Source: Janthinobacterium violaceinigrum
GTDB lineage: Bacteria; Pseudomonadota; Gammaproteobacteria; Burkholderiales; Burkholderiaceae_D
NCBI RefSeq assembly: GCF_009208555.1
Contig: NZ_WFLI01000002.1
Span: 186,001-250,000 of the forward strand
DNA: 64,000 nucleotides
Direction of reading: 5' to 3'
The number at the start of each line of letters is the position of its first letter. Position 1 is the first letter of the stretch. Shown one piece after another: positions 36,033 to 44,755 of this stretch. The notes below the pieces were generated by a model. The model worked only from the letters and a program-made list of their open reading frames with translations. It had not been told where the DNA came from and ran no database searches. A program made the translations under genes and the position numbers.

Positions 36033-36050
36033 ACTGGCGTTGGCTATCCA

Positions 36051-37061
36051 TTACATGATGTGGTGGCCAATCCACCATGCCACTGCGGCGACAAACGCGG
36101 AAGCGGGGATCGTGAAGATCCAGGCCCACACGATATTGCCTGCCACGCCCCAGCGCACGGCCGACATTTTTTGCGACGAGCCGACGCCGACGATGGCGCC
36201 CGTGATGGTGTGCGTGGTCGAGACGGGAATGCCCAGCGCCGTCGAGACGAACAGGGTGATGGCGCCGCCCGTTTCGGCGCAGAAGCCGCCGACCGGTTTC
36301 AACTTGGTGATCTTCTGGCCCATGGTCTTGACGATGCGCCAGCCACCGAACAGGGTGCCGAAGCTGATGGCCGTGTAGCACGAGATGATGACCCACATCG
36401 GCGGCATGGCATCGGCCGCGCTCGAGTAGCCGGCGGCGATCAGCAGCATCCAGATGATGCCGATGGTTTTTTGCGCATCGTTGCCGCCGTGGCCCAGGCT
36501 GTAGGCGGCTGCCGATACCAGCTGCAGGCGGCGGAACCACTTGTCGACCTTGCGCGGCGTCGAACGCACGAAGATCCAGGACACGAGCAGCATCATGATC
36601 GAACCGAACACAAAGCCCAGCACCGGTGCGATGACGATGAAGGCCACCGTTTTCCACAGGCCGGCCGCGACCAGCGCGCCCGTACCGGACTTGGCGACGG
36701 CAGCTCCCACCAGGCCGCCGATCAGGGCGTGCGAGGACGAGGAAGGAATCCCGTAGTACCAGGTAAACAAATTCCAGAAGATGGCGCCCATCAGCGCGCC
36801 GAAGATCACGTACTGGTCGATCACCGCCGGGTCGATGGTGCCCTTGCCCACCGTGGCAGCCACGGTCAGCTGGTGGAACACGAAAATGGCGACGAAGTTG
36901 AAAGTGGCGGCCATGGCAACCGCGGTCTGCGGTTTCAATACGCCCGTCGAGACCACCGTGGCGATCGCGTTGGCGGCATCGTGGAAGCCGTTCATGAAGT
37001 CAAACAGCAGCGCGAGGACGATCAACAGGCCTAGCACGTAGATGCTGATTTGTATGGTCAT
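36051..37061 (-). CDS. pit: Low-affinity inorganic phosphate transporter (Pit family)
   Basis: A 336-residue inner-membrane phosphate:H+ (metal-phosphate) symporter. Both inverted-repeat signatures are present: DFMNGFHDAANAIAT near residue 21 and LGHGGNDAQKTIGI near 190, along with SSSSHALIGGLVG and VSTTHTITGAIVG. About ten TM helices. Shorter than E. coli PitA (499) because the large central loop is missing, as in many betaproteobacterial Pit proteins. It follows the DUF47 gene by 42 bases; the two form the usual Pit plus PhoU-like pair. Confidence 0.93.
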   Translation of the reverse strand: MTIQISIYVLGLLIVLALLFDFMNGFHDAANAIATVVSTGVLKPQTAVAMAATFNFVAIFVFHQLTVAATVGKGTIDPAVIDQYVIFGALMGAIFWNLFTWYYGIPSSSSHALIGGLVGAAVAKSGTGALVAAGLWKTVAFIVIAPVLGFVFGSIMMLLVSWIFVRSTPRKVDKWFRRLQLVSAAAYSLGHGGNDAQKTIGIIWMLLIAAGYSSAADAMPPMWVIISCYTAISFGTLFGGWRIVKTMGQKITKLKPVGGFCAETGGAITLFVSTALGIPVSTTHTITGAIVGVGSSQKMSAVRWGVAGNIVWAWIFTIPASAFVAAVAWWIGHHIM

Positions 37062-37103
37062 TGTAGTTTCTTTTCTGATTCTGGTTCAGGACAGGCCCAA
37101 CGC

Positions 37104-37730
37104 TTACGCGTTTTCGACGATGATGCCTTCGATAATATTGGACACATCTTCGCAACGGTCGGTCACGGTTTCCAGAATTTCGTAGATCGCTTTCAGCTTG
37201 ATCAGGTTGCGCACGTCCGGTTCGTCGCGGAACAGTTTGGACATGGCGGCGCGCATCACGTGGTCGGCGTCCGATTCCAGGCGGTCGATCTCTTCGCAGA
37301 TGGCGACGATCTTGCGCGAGTTGTCCATGTTGTGCAGCATGGCGACGGCGTCGCGTACTTTCTCGGTACAGGCCAGCACCAGTTCGGCCAGGCGCTTGGC
37401 TTCCGGCGTGACGGCTTTCAGGTCATACAGCGAAACGGTTTGCGCCGCATCTTCCAGCAAGTCCAGAATGTCGTCCTGGCGCGTGATCAGCTGGTGGATG
37501 TCATCGCGGTCGATCGGCGTGATGAAGGTCTTGTGCAGCATTTCCACGGTGGCGTAGGTGACTTTGTCCGCCTGTTTCTCGATGCTTTCGATCGCATGTA
37601 CGCGGTTTTCCAGGTCGTCGAAATTGGTCATCAGGCCGAGCATCTCTTTGGCGCCCTTGACGCACAGTTCCGCGTGCTGGTTAAACAATTCAAAAAACTT
37701 GCCCTCAGTGGGCATCAAGCGTCCAAACAT
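37104..37730 (-). CDS. DUF47 PhoU-like protein, Pit accessory factor
   Basis: A 208-residue all-helical PhoU-like protein (DUF47/TIGR00153 family) that usually regulates the adjacent Pit transporter. Family blocks: LMPTEGKFFELFNQHAE, ESIEKQADKVTY, FITPIDRDDIHQLITRQDDI and RCEDVSNIIEGIIVENA. The repeated E/D-rich helices suggest metal-bridged phosphate or transporter binding, as in PhoU. The ATG has GGAG six to seven bases upstream. An upstream in-frame start at 37868 would run through the dnaB end and terminator and is rejected. Confidence 0.92.
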   Translation of the reverse strand: MFGRLMPTEGKFFELFNQHAELCVKGAKEMLGLMTNFDDLENRVHAIESIEKQADKVTYATVEMLHKTFITPIDRDDIHQLITRQDDILDLLEDAAQTVSLYDLKAVTPEAKRLAELVLACTEKVRDAVAMLHNMDNSRKIVAICEEIDRLESDADHVMRAAMSKLFRDEPDVRNLIKLKAIYEILETVTDRCEDVSNIIEGIIVENA

Positions 37731-37771
37731 GTCATTCTCCGTTAAGCATTGAGTCGTGTTATTTACTACAG

Positions 37772-37797
37772 AAAGCCGCCCCGTTGTCGGGGGCGGC
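37772..37797 (-). terminator. Weak terminator after dnaB
   Basis: GCCGCCCCCG / CGGGGCGGC stem-loop followed by TTTC on the minus strand. The stem is strong but the T-tract short, so read-through into the DUF47-pit genes is possible. Confidence 0.55.
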
Positions 37798-37824
37798 CGA
37801 TGGAATTGCCAGTGCTGCTGAGTC

Positions 37825-39210
37825 TTAGTCGCCTTGGTAAAGCGCCAGGCCACCACTGTAATTGCCAAATTTGGTGTACTGCCCCATGAAGGTGAGGCGG
37901 ATGCTGCCGATTGGACCGTTACGTTGTTTACCGATGATGATTTCGGCCGTTCCCTTGTCCGGCGAGTCGGGGTTATACACCTCGTCGCGGTAAATGAACA
38001 GGATCACGTCGGCATCCTGCTCGATAGCGCCCGATTCGCGCAAGTCGGACATGACGGGACGCTTGTTCGGGCGTTGTTCCAGCGAGCGGTTCAGCTGGGA
38101 CAGGGCGATCACGGGACAACCGAGTTCTTTCGCCAGGCCTTTCAAGCCCCGCGAAATCTCGGAAATCTCCGTGGCGCGATTGTCGCCCGGCGTATTGGCC
38201 GACATCAGTTGCAAGTAATCGACGATGATCAGGCCCAGCTTGCCGCATTGACGCGACAGGCGGCGCGAGCGGGCGCGCAATTCGATCGAGTTGAGCGCCG
38301 GCGTCTCATCGATGTACAACTGGGCGTCGTTCATCTTCTGGATCGCATTCGTCAGGCGCGGCCAGTCTTCGTCGTTCAGGCGGCCCGTGCGCAGACGGTG
38401 CTGGTCCAGCTGGCCGACGGAGCCCAGCATACGCATGGCCAGCTGGGCGCCGCCCATCTCCATCGAGAACACGGCCACGGGCAAGCCGCTGTCGATGGCC
38501 ACGTTTTCGCCGATGTTGACGGAAAACGCCGTCTTGCCCATCGATGGACGGCCCGCCACGATCACCAGGTCGCCCGGCTGCAGACCCGAGGTCATGCGGT
38601 CGAGGTCGATGAAACCGGTGGGCACGCCCGTGATTTCACTCTGGTTGTCGCGGCTGTACAGTTCGTCGATGCGCTCGACCACTTGCGTCAGCAGGGGCTG
38701 GATGGCGGTCCAGCCCTGGGCGCCGCGCGCGCCTTCTTCGGCGATGGCGAAGATCTTCGACTCGGCCTCGTCAAGCATCTGCTTGACTTCCTTGCCCTGC
38801 GGGCTGAAGGCCGTACCCGAGATATCGTCGGCGACGGTGATGAGCTTGCGCAGCACGCCGCGGTCGCGCACGATCTCGGCGTAGCGCCGGATGTTCGCGG
38901 CCGATGGCGTGTTTTGCGCCATGGCGTTCAGGTAAGCGAGTCCGCCCACATCATCGGCCTTGCCGAGCTGGGTCAGGGTTTCAAAAACAGTAATGACATC
39001 GGCTGGCTTGGAAGCGTTAACCATCTTGACGATTTGCTCGAAGATGATGCGATGATCATAGCGATAGAAATCCTCCGCATGCATGAAGTCGGCGATGCGG
39101 TCATACGCTGCATTGTCGCGCAGCAGACCACCGATAACGGATTGTTCTGCTTCGATCGAGTGCGGCGGAATACGGAGGGAATCCAGTTGCGGATCAGAGG
39201 GGGCGTTCAT
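37825..39210 (-). CDS. dnaB: Replicative DNA helicase DnaB
   Basis: A 461-residue hexameric 5'-3' helicase that unwinds DNA at the fork. The N-terminal DnaG-interaction domain (about 15-115) begins RIPPHSIEAEQSVIGGLL. The RecA-like C-domain has Walker A GRPSMGKTAF, VFSMEMGGAQLAMR, and Walker B LIIVDYLQLM. ATG 39210 matches the family start. It has no Shine-Dalgarno; instead TATAAT (39218-39223) ends seven bases before it, suggesting a leaderless transcript. It lies downstream of the rpsF-priB-rpsR-rplI operon, separated by a terminator. Confidence 0.96.
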   Translation of the reverse strand: MNAPSDPQLDSLRIPPHSIEAEQSVIGGLLRDNAAYDRIADFMHAEDFYRYDHRIIFEQIVKMVNASKPADVITVFETLTQLGKADDVGGLAYLNAMAQNTPSAANIRRYAEIVRDRGVLRKLITVADDISGTAFSPQGKEVKQMLDEAESKIFAIAEEGARGAQGWTAIQPLLTQVVERIDELYSRDNQSEITGVPTGFIDLDRMTSGLQPGDLVIVAGRPSMGKTAFSVNIGENVAIDSGLPVAVFSMEMGGAQLAMRMLGSVGQLDQHRLRTGRLNDEDWPRLTNAIQKMNDAQLYIDETPALNSIELRARSRRLSRQCGKLGLIIVDYLQLMSANTPGDNRATEISEISRGLKGLAKELGCPVIALSQLNRSLEQRPNKRPVMSDLRESGAIEQDADVILFIYRDEVYNPDSPDKGTAEIIIGKQRNGPIGSIRLTFMGQYTKFGNYSGGLALYQGD

Positions 39211-39217
39211 GGCGCGA

Positions 39218-39223
39218 ATTATA
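39218..39223 (-). promoter_or_regulatory. TATAAT box immediately before dnaB
   Basis: A consensus -10 hexamer on the minus strand whose expected transcription start falls at or next to the dnaB ATG (39210). The -35 region (TTTGCC or TTTTGC, 16-17 bases upstream) is a weak match. Confidence 0.6.
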
Positions 39224-39280
39224 CCTGCTTCGGCGTACTGGCAAAAATAAAGGGCTGAAATTGCGCGAAAAAAAGGCCAC

Positions 39281-39306
39281 AAAAAAGCCGGGCGAACCCG
39301 GCTTTT
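39281..39306 (-). terminator. Rho-independent terminator of the rpsF-priB-rpsR-rplI operon
   Basis: AAAAGCCGGG / CCCGGCTTTT with a four-base loop, followed by six T residues on the minus strand, 50 bases after the rplI stop. Confidence 0.9.
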
Positions 39307-39355
39307 CATAGTGCTTTACTGTACGGTAGCGCTTGCGGGCCAGGCCCGCAGACGA

Positions 39356-39811
39356 TTACGCGTTTGCGTCTGGTACGACAGCGATAACAACTTCCACAAC
39401 CACGTCGGTGTGCAGAGCAACCGAAACGTTGTGCTCGCCAACGATCTTCAGCGGGCCGGTAGGCATGCGGATTTGTGCTTTTTCAACAGCAAAACCTTGC
39501 TTGGTCAGCGCTTCAGCGATGTCGAAGTTGGTGACGGAACCGAACAGACGGCCATCGACGCCAGCTTTTTGAGCAACTTGAACGGTCAGGCCGCTCAGTT
39601 TTTCGCCTTGGGCTTGCGATGCGGCCAGTTTGGCAGCTGCAGCTTTTTCCAGTTCGGCGCGCTTGACTTCGAATTCAGCCACAGCGGTTGCCGTAGCACG
39701 ACGTGCCAGGCGTTGCGGGATCAGGAAGTTACGTGCGTAACCGTCTTTGACTTTGACGACTTCGCCGAGGTTACCGACGTTTACAACTTTTTCTAACAGA
39801 ATGATTTGCAT
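39356..39811 (-). CDS. rplI: Large-subunit ribosomal protein bL9
   Basis: A 151-residue ribosomal protein. The N-domain starts [21 protein letters not shown], followed by [12 protein letters not shown], the long connecting helix (about 45-75) rich in Ala/Lys/Glu, and the C-domain ([13 protein letters not shown]). Full family length. Last gene of the operon, 27 bases after rpsR. Confidence 0.97.
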   Translation of the reverse strand: MQIILLEKVVNVGNLGEVVKVKDGYARNFLIPQRLARRATATAVAEFEVKRAELEKAAAAKLAASQAQGEKLSGLTVQVAQKAGVDGRLFGSVTNFDIAEALTKQGFAVEKAQIRMPTGPLKIVGEHNVSVALHTDVVVEVVIAVVPDANA

Positions 39812-39838
39812 AGTTCTTCTCCAGGAATATCTGACCGA

Positions 39839-40129
39839 TTAAGCGTGGTGCAGATCGGTGTATGGCAGCAGCGCGAGGAAGCGAGCGCGCTTGATTGCGG
39901 TGTCGACTTGGCGCTGGTAGTGCGCTTTGGTACCGGTCAGGCGTGCTGGCATGATCTTGCCGTTTTCCTGGACGAAGTCTTTCAGCGTGTCGACATCTTT
40001 GTAGTCGACTTGCTCAACGTGCGCTGCCGTGAAGCGGCAGAACTTCTTACGTTTGAACAAAGGGTTTTGCTGTTTGCGTTTTTCTTTAAGCTTGAGCTTA
40101 TTTTTGTCGAACTTTTTACCGAATGCCAT
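39839..40129 (-). CDS. rpsR: Small-subunit ribosomal protein bS18
   Basis: A 96-residue basic ribosomal protein. The core [39 protein letters not shown] and [21 protein letters not shown] covers the full family; residues 1-25 are a Lys-rich extension. It sits between priB and rplI as in most betaproteobacteria and is translated with bS6, its binding partner on 16S rRNA, from the same operon. Confidence 0.97.
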   Translation of the reverse strand: MAFGKKFDKNKLKLKEKRKQQNPLFKRKKFCRFTAAHVEQVDYKDVDTLKDFVQENGKIMPARLTGTKAHYQRQVDTAIKRARFLALLPYTDLHHA

Positions 40130-40154
40130 GTCAGGCTCCTGTATCTAAAATGCG

Positions 40155-40454
40155 CTAGTCGGGAATGACTGCACTAAAATCAATGATGTGAAACACCAAA
40201 CTCTTGCTGTTGCGGCTCTTTCTGGCCAGGAAACCCGTGAACTGATAGACCCCGCCCAAGCTTGCCTGGCTGAACCGGCCTGAGATTTCGCCAGCGGCTA
40301 GCGCGGCAACATCAAACTCGGTCAAACGGGCAATCCCTGCTTCCATCTGCTGCGAACTGTGCTGCAATACTGCATTCACAATCGGCAGCCCTGCCGGGGT
40401 ATAGCGCAATATTTCGCGCTCGGCAATGATGGCGGTTACTTGTAGCTGGTTCAG
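40155..40454 (-). CDS. priB: Primosomal replication protein N (PriB), probable CTG start
   Basis: A 99-residue OB-fold single-strand DNA-binding protein that helps PriA restart stalled forks. The core LRYTPAGLPIVNAVLQH, EAGIARLTEFDVAA and SKSLVFHIID is typical of betaproteobacterial PriB. The first standard start in frame (TTG at 40409) would delete the first beta-strand (NQLQVTAIIAERE). Extending upstream, the only initiator-like codon before the rpsF stop is CTG at 40452-40454, with AGGA (40462-40465) seven bases ahead; this gives the normal family length. It lies 20 bases after rpsF. Confidence 0.9.
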   Translation of the reverse strand: MNQLQVTAIIAEREILRYTPAGLPIVNAVLQHSSQQMEAGIARLTEFDVAALAAGEISGRFSQASLGGVYQFTGFLARKSRNSKSLVFHIIDFSAVIPD

Positions 40455-40474
40455 CGCACGATCCTGGTCAAAAA

Positions 40475-40861
40475 TTAAGCGGCTGCGGCTGGAGCGGCTG
40501 CTGGTGCTTCGGTGCGGTGGCTTTTGGCCGCGTCTTCGCGTTGTACCGATTTCATCATCGGCGAAGGAGCTGTTTCAGCTTTCTTCATTTTAACGGTCAG
40601 GTGACGCAACACGGCATCATTGAATTTGAATGCTGTTTCCAACTCGACCAGGGTCTCGTTGTCGCATTCGATGTTCAGGCAGATGTAGTGTGCTTTAGGC
40701 AGCTTTTGGATCGAGTAAGCCATTTGACGGCGGCCCCAATCTTCCACGCGGTGAACCGAACCGCCGCGGGTGGTTACGCTGGCTTTGTAGCGTTCGATCA
40801 TCGCGGGCACTTGCTCGCTTTGGTCCGGATGGACGATAAAGACTATTTCATAATGACGCAT
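40475..40861 (-). CDS. rpsF: Small-subunit ribosomal protein bS6
   Basis: A 128-residue ribosomal protein. It begins [19 protein letters not shown], continues with [20 protein letters not shown] and ends in an Ala/Pro-rich tail after residue 105 that is longer than in E. coli core bS6 but lacks the poly-Glu tail. First gene of the operon; the promoter should lie in the 260-base divergent gap shared with lexA. Confidence 0.97.
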   Translation of the reverse strand: MRHYEIVFIVHPDQSEQVPAMIERYKASVTTRGGSVHRVEDWGRRQMAYSIQKLPKAHYICLNIECDNETLVELETAFKFNDAVLRHLTVKMKKAETAPSPMMKSVQREDAAKSHRTEAPAAAPAAAA

Positions 40862-41062
40862 GCAAACTCCTTCAGGTCGGATTGATAATCGCCCACCCCG
40901 GCGTCAAGACGGGTGTGGGAAGGTCAGCCGAAGATTATAACCGCCTTTTGCAAACGTTTCAATCATTCCTTCCACAAGCGCCCGGAAAGCCCGTGCGCCG
41001 CCCTGTTTTTTGCCCGTGGACGACTATTTCTTGCGAAATCCACCCAAAACACGGAAATCCCC

Positions 41063-41091
41063 TTGCATAGTGGGCGATACTGTACAAAAAT
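41063..41091 (+). promoter_or_regulatory. Candidate lexA promoter
   Basis: TTGCAT (41063-41068) and AAAAAT (41086-41091) are separated by 17 bases. The -10 lies inside the first LexA box, so bound LexA would block RNA polymerase directly. Confidence 0.55.
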
Positions 41092-41095
41092 ACAG
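41080..41095 (+). promoter_or_regulatory. LexA box 1 (SOS operator)
   Basis: CTGT-N8-ACAG with AT-rich centre, an exact match to the 16-base consensus frame of gamma/beta LexA boxes, 27 bases before the first possible lexA start. Confidence 0.9.
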
Positions 41096-41096
41096 A

Positions 41097-41112
41097 CTGT
41101 TCATATAGACAG
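41097..41112 (+). promoter_or_regulatory. LexA box 2 (SOS operator)
   Basis: A second CTGT-N8-ACAG (centre TCATATAG), 17 bases from the first. Two tandem boxes in front of lexA mirror the autoregulated E. coli lexA promoter. Confidence 0.9.
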
Positions 41113-41136
41113 CATTTTAGTATGCACCCACCGCTC

Positions 41137-41772
41137 ATGATCAAGCTGACAGCACGACAAGAACAAATCCTGAACCTGATCAAGGACGCGATTGAAAATA
41201 CGGGGTTCCCTCCCACCCGTGCCGAGATCGCCAATGAACTGGGTTTCAAGTCGGCCAATGCGGCCGAAGAGCATTTGCAGGCCTTGGCCCGCAAGGGCGC
41301 CATCGAGATTTCGCCCGGCACCTCGCGCGGCATCCGCCTGATCGGCGCCGCCGCCGAAGCGCTGCCGTCGAAAGTGCCGGCAGCACTGCTGATGTCGCTG
41401 CCCCTGATCGGCCGGGTGGCGGCCGGTTCGCCCATCCTGGCGCAGGAAAACCTGGAAGCGAGCTACAACGTGGATCCGGCCCTGTTCTCGGCCAAGCCCG
41501 ACTTCCTGCTCAAGGTGCGCGGCTGGTCCATGCGCGACGCCGGCATCATGGATGGCGACTTATTGGCCGTCAAGAAAGTCGACAGCGCCAAGAATGGCCA
41601 GATCGTCGTCGCCCGCATCGGCGACGAAGTCACCGTCAAGCGCTACAAGAAGACAGGCTCCGTCATCGAATTGCTGCCGGAAAACCCCGACTTCAAGGTG
41701 ATCACCGTCTCGCCGGAAGATGAGTTTGCCCTGGAAGGGCTGGCTGTCGGCCTGATGCGCAGCTGGCACTAA
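41137..41772 (+). CDS. lexA: LexA SOS repressor
   Basis: A 211-residue repressor/autoprotease. The winged-helix domain (1-70) starts [15 protein letters not shown], with [14 protein letters not shown] as recognition region. The cleavage site Ala-Gly lies in VAAGSPI, the catalytic serine in [10 protein letters not shown] and the lysine in VTVKRYKK. Homologues start near MIKLTARQ, so I prefer ATG 41137; ATG 41122 would add MHPPL. Neither has a good Shine-Dalgarno. Two LexA boxes upstream show autoregulation. A terminator follows. Confidence 0.96.
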   Translation: MIKLTARQEQILNLIKDAIENTGFPPTRAEIANELGFKSANAAEEHLQALARKGAIEISPGTSRGIRLIGAAAEALPSKVPAALLMSLPLIGRVAAGSPILAQENLEASYNVDPALFSAKPDFLLKVRGWSMRDAGIMDGDLLAVKKVDSAKNGQIVVARIGDEVTVKRYKKTGSVIELLPENPDFKVITVSPEDEFALEGLAVGLMRSWH

Positions 41773-41788
41773 ATCACTGCAGGCAAGG

Positions 41789-41824
41789 AAAGGGCCGCAA
41801 CAGCATGACTGTTGCGACCCTTTT
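41789..41824 (+). terminator. Rho-independent terminator after lexA
   Basis: AAGGG-C-CGCAACAG / CTGTTGCG-A-CCCTT stem with one mismatch and a five-base loop, followed by TTTT. Confidence 0.85.
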
Positions 41825-41842
41825 CACATGACGCGCGGCTGT

Positions 41843-43084
41843 TTAAAGGTCCAGTGCGTTTTTGAAGTCGTCGAGCAGATCGGCCTCATCTTCGATGCCC
41901 ACGGAAACGCGGATCAAGGACTCGGCAATCCCCATGCTGGCGCGCCGCTCGGCACCCATCTCATAGAAAATCGTGTGGGCGACGGGAATGACCAGGGTGC
42001 GCGTGTCGCCCAGGTTACTCGCTGGAATGGCCAAATGCAGGCGATTGAGGAAATCGAAGCAGTCGATGCCATCCTTCAATTCAAAGCTGAACAGGGAACC
42101 GTAGCTGCGGAACAATTCCGTCGCCAGCGCATGCTGCGGGTGCGACGGCAAGCCCGGATAGTGCACGGCTGCCACGCGCGGGTCCGCGGCCAGCATGGTG
42201 GCCAGCGCCAGCGCGTTCGAGCAGGTGCGGTCCATGCGCAAGGCCATGGTTTCCGCGCCGACGGCGATATGGTGCGCCGCTTCCGGACCCAGCGAGGCAC
42301 CGAAGTCGCGCAAGGCCTTGGCGCGGATCTGCGCGATGCCCCACTGGGCCGGCGCCGCCTTTTTATAGTTTTCAAAGATGTTCGGGTACTGCGTCCAGTC
42401 GAACACGCCCGTATCCGTCAAGCTGCCGCCCAGCGCATTGCCGTGACCGCCGATGGATTTCGTTAAGGCGTTCACCACTAGGCCCGCGCCCACGGCTTTC
42501 GGGCGGAACAGATATGGCGTCGTCATGGTGTTGTCGACGATGTACAGGATGCCCTTTTCGCGGCACAAGTCGCCGATTTTTTTCAGGTCGGCGATCTGCG
42601 TGCGGGGATTGGCGATGGTTTCGACAAACACGATGCGCGTGGCCGGCGTGATGGCGGCCGCCACATTGGCCACGTCGGTGGCGTCGACGAACGACACGGC
42701 GATGCCCTGCCCCGTCACCGTTTGCCACAGGCTGTTGGTATTACCAAACAAAAAGGCCGACGACACGACATGGTCGCCCGCGCGCAGCAACGATTGCACC
42801 ACGGCGCCGATGGCGCCCATGCCCGTGGCGAAGCACAGGGTCGCCACGCCGTCTTCCATCTTGTTGACCTTGTCTTCCAGCGCGGACACGGTCGGATTGC
42901 CCTGGCGGCCATAGCGGAAGCCTGGCTCCTTGCCCTGGAACACGGAAGCGAGCTGGCGCGCATCGGCGTAGCCGAAGGCAACGGAAGTGTGCACGGGCTT
43001 GTGCAGCGAGCCGTGCTCGATGCCCTTGCGGCGGTCGTTATGCAGGATGGTGGTGGTAAAGCCGTAGGTTTTATTGGTGGTCAT
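41843..43084 (-). CDS. Cys/Met-metabolism PLP enzyme (probable O-acylhomoserine sulfhydrylase, MetZ-like)
   Basis: A 413-residue fold-type I trans-sulfuration enzyme. Family motifs: YGRQGNPTVSALEDKVN, the ATGMGAI phosphate-binding turn, VDNTMTTPYLFRP, and the PLP lysine in NALTKSIGGHGNALGG. It should replace the acyl group of O-acetyl- or O-succinyl-homoserine with sulfide (homocysteine) or cysteine (cystathionine); sequence alone does not separate these. The position directly after purF is that of metZ in Pseudomonas and Burkholderia. A terminator and a structured repeat element (43117-43160) separate it from purF, so it may have its own promoter. Confidence 0.87.
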   Translation of the reverse strand: MTTNKTYGFTTTILHNDRRKGIEHGSLHKPVHTSVAFGYADARQLASVFQGKEPGFRYGRQGNPTVSALEDKVNKMEDGVATLCFATGMGAIGAVVQSLLRAGDHVVSSAFLFGNTNSLWQTVTGQGIAVSFVDATDVANVAAAITPATRIVFVETIANPRTQIADLKKIGDLCREKGILYIVDNTMTTPYLFRPKAVGAGLVVNALTKSIGGHGNALGGSLTDTGVFDWTQYPNIFENYKKAAPAQWGIAQIRAKALRDFGASLGPEAAHHIAVGAETMALRMDRTCSNALALATMLAADPRVAAVHYPGLPSHPQHALATELFRSYGSLFSFELKDGIDCFDFLNRLHLAIPASNLGDTRTLVIPVAHTIFYEMGAERRASMGIAESLIRVSVGIEDEADLLDDFKNALDL

Positions 43085-43116
43085 GGTGGAAGTTCCAAAT
43101 GCTCGCCTTGCCGCTT

Positions 43117-43160
43117 AACCCAAGGCAAGTGCTGGGGTCGCACCTGAAAGTGCGCCCCCG
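43117..43160. repeat. REP-like palindromic element, copy 1 (purF / metZ-like gap)
   Basis: AACCCAAGGCAAG-TGCTGGGGTCG followed by an imperfect palindrome GGGGTCGCAC / GTGCGCCCCC. It shares an ungapped 24-base head with the elements at 47624 and 49622 (16 of 24 positions identical in all three). Confidence 0.65.
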
Positions 43161-43185
43161 AAAAAATGCCCGGCATCGGCCGGGC
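43161..43185 (-). terminator. Rho-independent terminator after purF
   Basis: GCCCGGC / GCCGGGC with a four-base loop followed by ATTTTTT on the minus strand, just after the purF stop. Confidence 0.88.
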
Positions 43186-43192
43186 AGGTTAC

Positions 43193-44716
43193 TTATGCTT
43201 CTGTCGTTGCCAGGTTCAGGTTCAGCTGGGAACGGGGCGTATCTTCGGGCGCTGCCGCCTTCGGATGGTGGCGCGCATATTCCAGGCGGTCCAGGTATTC
43301 CTGCGACACGTCGCCCGTCACATACACGCCGTCGAAGCACGACGCCTCGAAGTTGGTCAGGGCCGGGTTGACGTCGGCGATCGCCTGCTTGAGCGCGCCG
43401 ATATCCTGGTACACCAGGTAGTCGGCCGTGATTTCGCGGCACACTTCTTCCGTCGTGCGGCCGTAGGCGATCAGTTCGTCGCGCGTCGGCATATCGATGC
43501 CGTACACGTTCGGGAAGATCACCGGTGGCGCAGCCGAAGCGAAAATGACTTTCGTCGCGCCCGCTTCACGCGCCATCTGCACGATTTCACGGCTGGTGGT
43601 GCCGCGCACGATGGAATCGTCGACCAGCAGCACGACCTTGTCCTTGAATTCGGACGGGATCGCGTTGAGCTTCTGGCGCACGGATTTCTTGCGCGCCGCC
43701 TGGCCCGGCATGATGAAGGTACGGCCGATGTAGCGGTTCTTGATGAAGCCTTCGCGGTACTCGATGTTCAGCGCCATGGCCAGCTGGATGGCGGCCGGAC
43801 GCGAGGAATCGGGAATCGGCATGACCACGTCGATATGCACGCCAGGCAGTTCGGCGCGGATCTTTTCGGCCAGGTATTCGCCCATTTTCAGGCGCGTGGC
43901 ATACACGGAGGCGCCGTCGATGACGGAATCGGGACGGGCCAGGTAGACGAATTCGAACACGCAGGGATTCAGGCTGGCATTGTCGGCGCACTGGGCGCTG
44001 TGCAATTGCTTGTCGGCGTCGATGAAGACGGCTTCGCCGGGACCGATGTCGCGCACGAAGCGGAAGCCCATGCCTTCCAGGGCCACGGATTCGGAAGCGA
44101 TCAGGTATTCAGGACCTTGCTCCGTTTCATTGATGCCCAGGCACAGCGGACGGATGCCGTGCGGGTCGCGGAAGGCCAGCAAGCCCACGCCGGCGATTTG
44201 CGCCACGGCAGCATAGCCGCCCTTGACGCGGCGGTTCAGTACGGTAACGGCCTTGAAGATGGCTTCCGGGTCCAGGTTCAGGCCCGTCGTCGCTTCCTGG
44301 ATTTCATGCGCCAACACGTTGAGCAGCACTTCCGAGTCGGAATCGGTATTGATGTGGCGGCGGTCGTTCTTGAACATTTCCAGCTTCAACTGTTCCCAGT
44401 TGGTCAGGTTGCCGTTGTGCGCCAGGGTGATGCCGAACGGCGCATTCACATAAAACGGCTGTGCTTCCTCTTCGCTCGACGAACCGGCCGTCGGGTAGCG
44501 GCAGTGGCCGATACCCGTCGTGCCTTGCAGCGAACGCATGTTGCGCGTACGGAAGACGTCACGCACGAGGCCATTGGCCTTGTGCATGGAAAACATACTG
44601 CTGTGATTGGTCGCAATCCCTGCCGCATCCTGACCGCGATGTTGCAGGAGCAACAATGCGTCATAGAGCAATTGATTGACAGGTTGATGGGAAACGACGC
44701 CGACGATGCCACACAT
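43193..44716 (-). CDS. purF: Amidophosphoribosyltransferase
   Basis: A 507-residue glutamine-PRPP amidotransferase catalysing the first committed step of purine synthesis. MCGIVGVV places the N-terminal nucleophile Cys directly after Met; the Ntn glutaminase domain covers about 1-235 (LQHRGQDAAGI, GHCRYPTAG, AHNGNLTN). The PRT domain has the PRPP motif VVLLVDDSIVRGTT. It is preceded by AGGAGC at a proper distance and follows cvpA by 39 bases, the common cvpA-purF pairing. Confidence 0.97.
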   Translation of the reverse strand: MCGIVGVVSHQPVNQLLYDALLLLQHRGQDAAGIATNHSSMFSMHKANGLVRDVFRTRNMRSLQGTTGIGHCRYPTAGSSSEEEAQPFYVNAPFGITLAHNGNLTNWEQLKLEMFKNDRRHINTDSDSEVLLNVLAHEIQEATTGLNLDPEAIFKAVTVLNRRVKGGYAAVAQIAGVGLLAFRDPHGIRPLCLGINETEQGPEYLIASESVALEGMGFRFVRDIGPGEAVFIDADKQLHSAQCADNASLNPCVFEFVYLARPDSVIDGASVYATRLKMGEYLAEKIRAELPGVHIDVVMPIPDSSRPAAIQLAMALNIEYREGFIKNRYIGRTFIMPGQAARKKSVRQKLNAIPSEFKDKVVLLVDDSIVRGTTSREIVQMAREAGATKVIFASAAPPVIFPNVYGIDMPTRDELIAYGRTTEEVCREITADYLVYQDIGALKQAIADVNPALTNFEASCFDGVYVTGDVSQEYLDRLEYARHHPKAAAPEDTPRSQLNLNLATTEA

Positions 44717-44755
44717 GGTGTGCTCCTAAACTGTGCTACTGATTTTAAAAAAAAT

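Noticed and set aside
43085..43160. Metabolite riboswitch (SAM-type) in the leader of the MetZ-like gene
   Set aside because: Two hairpins are present, but the sequence does not match the SAM-II or SAH consensus elements that I know, and the core is explained by a REP-like repeat shared with two other gaps.
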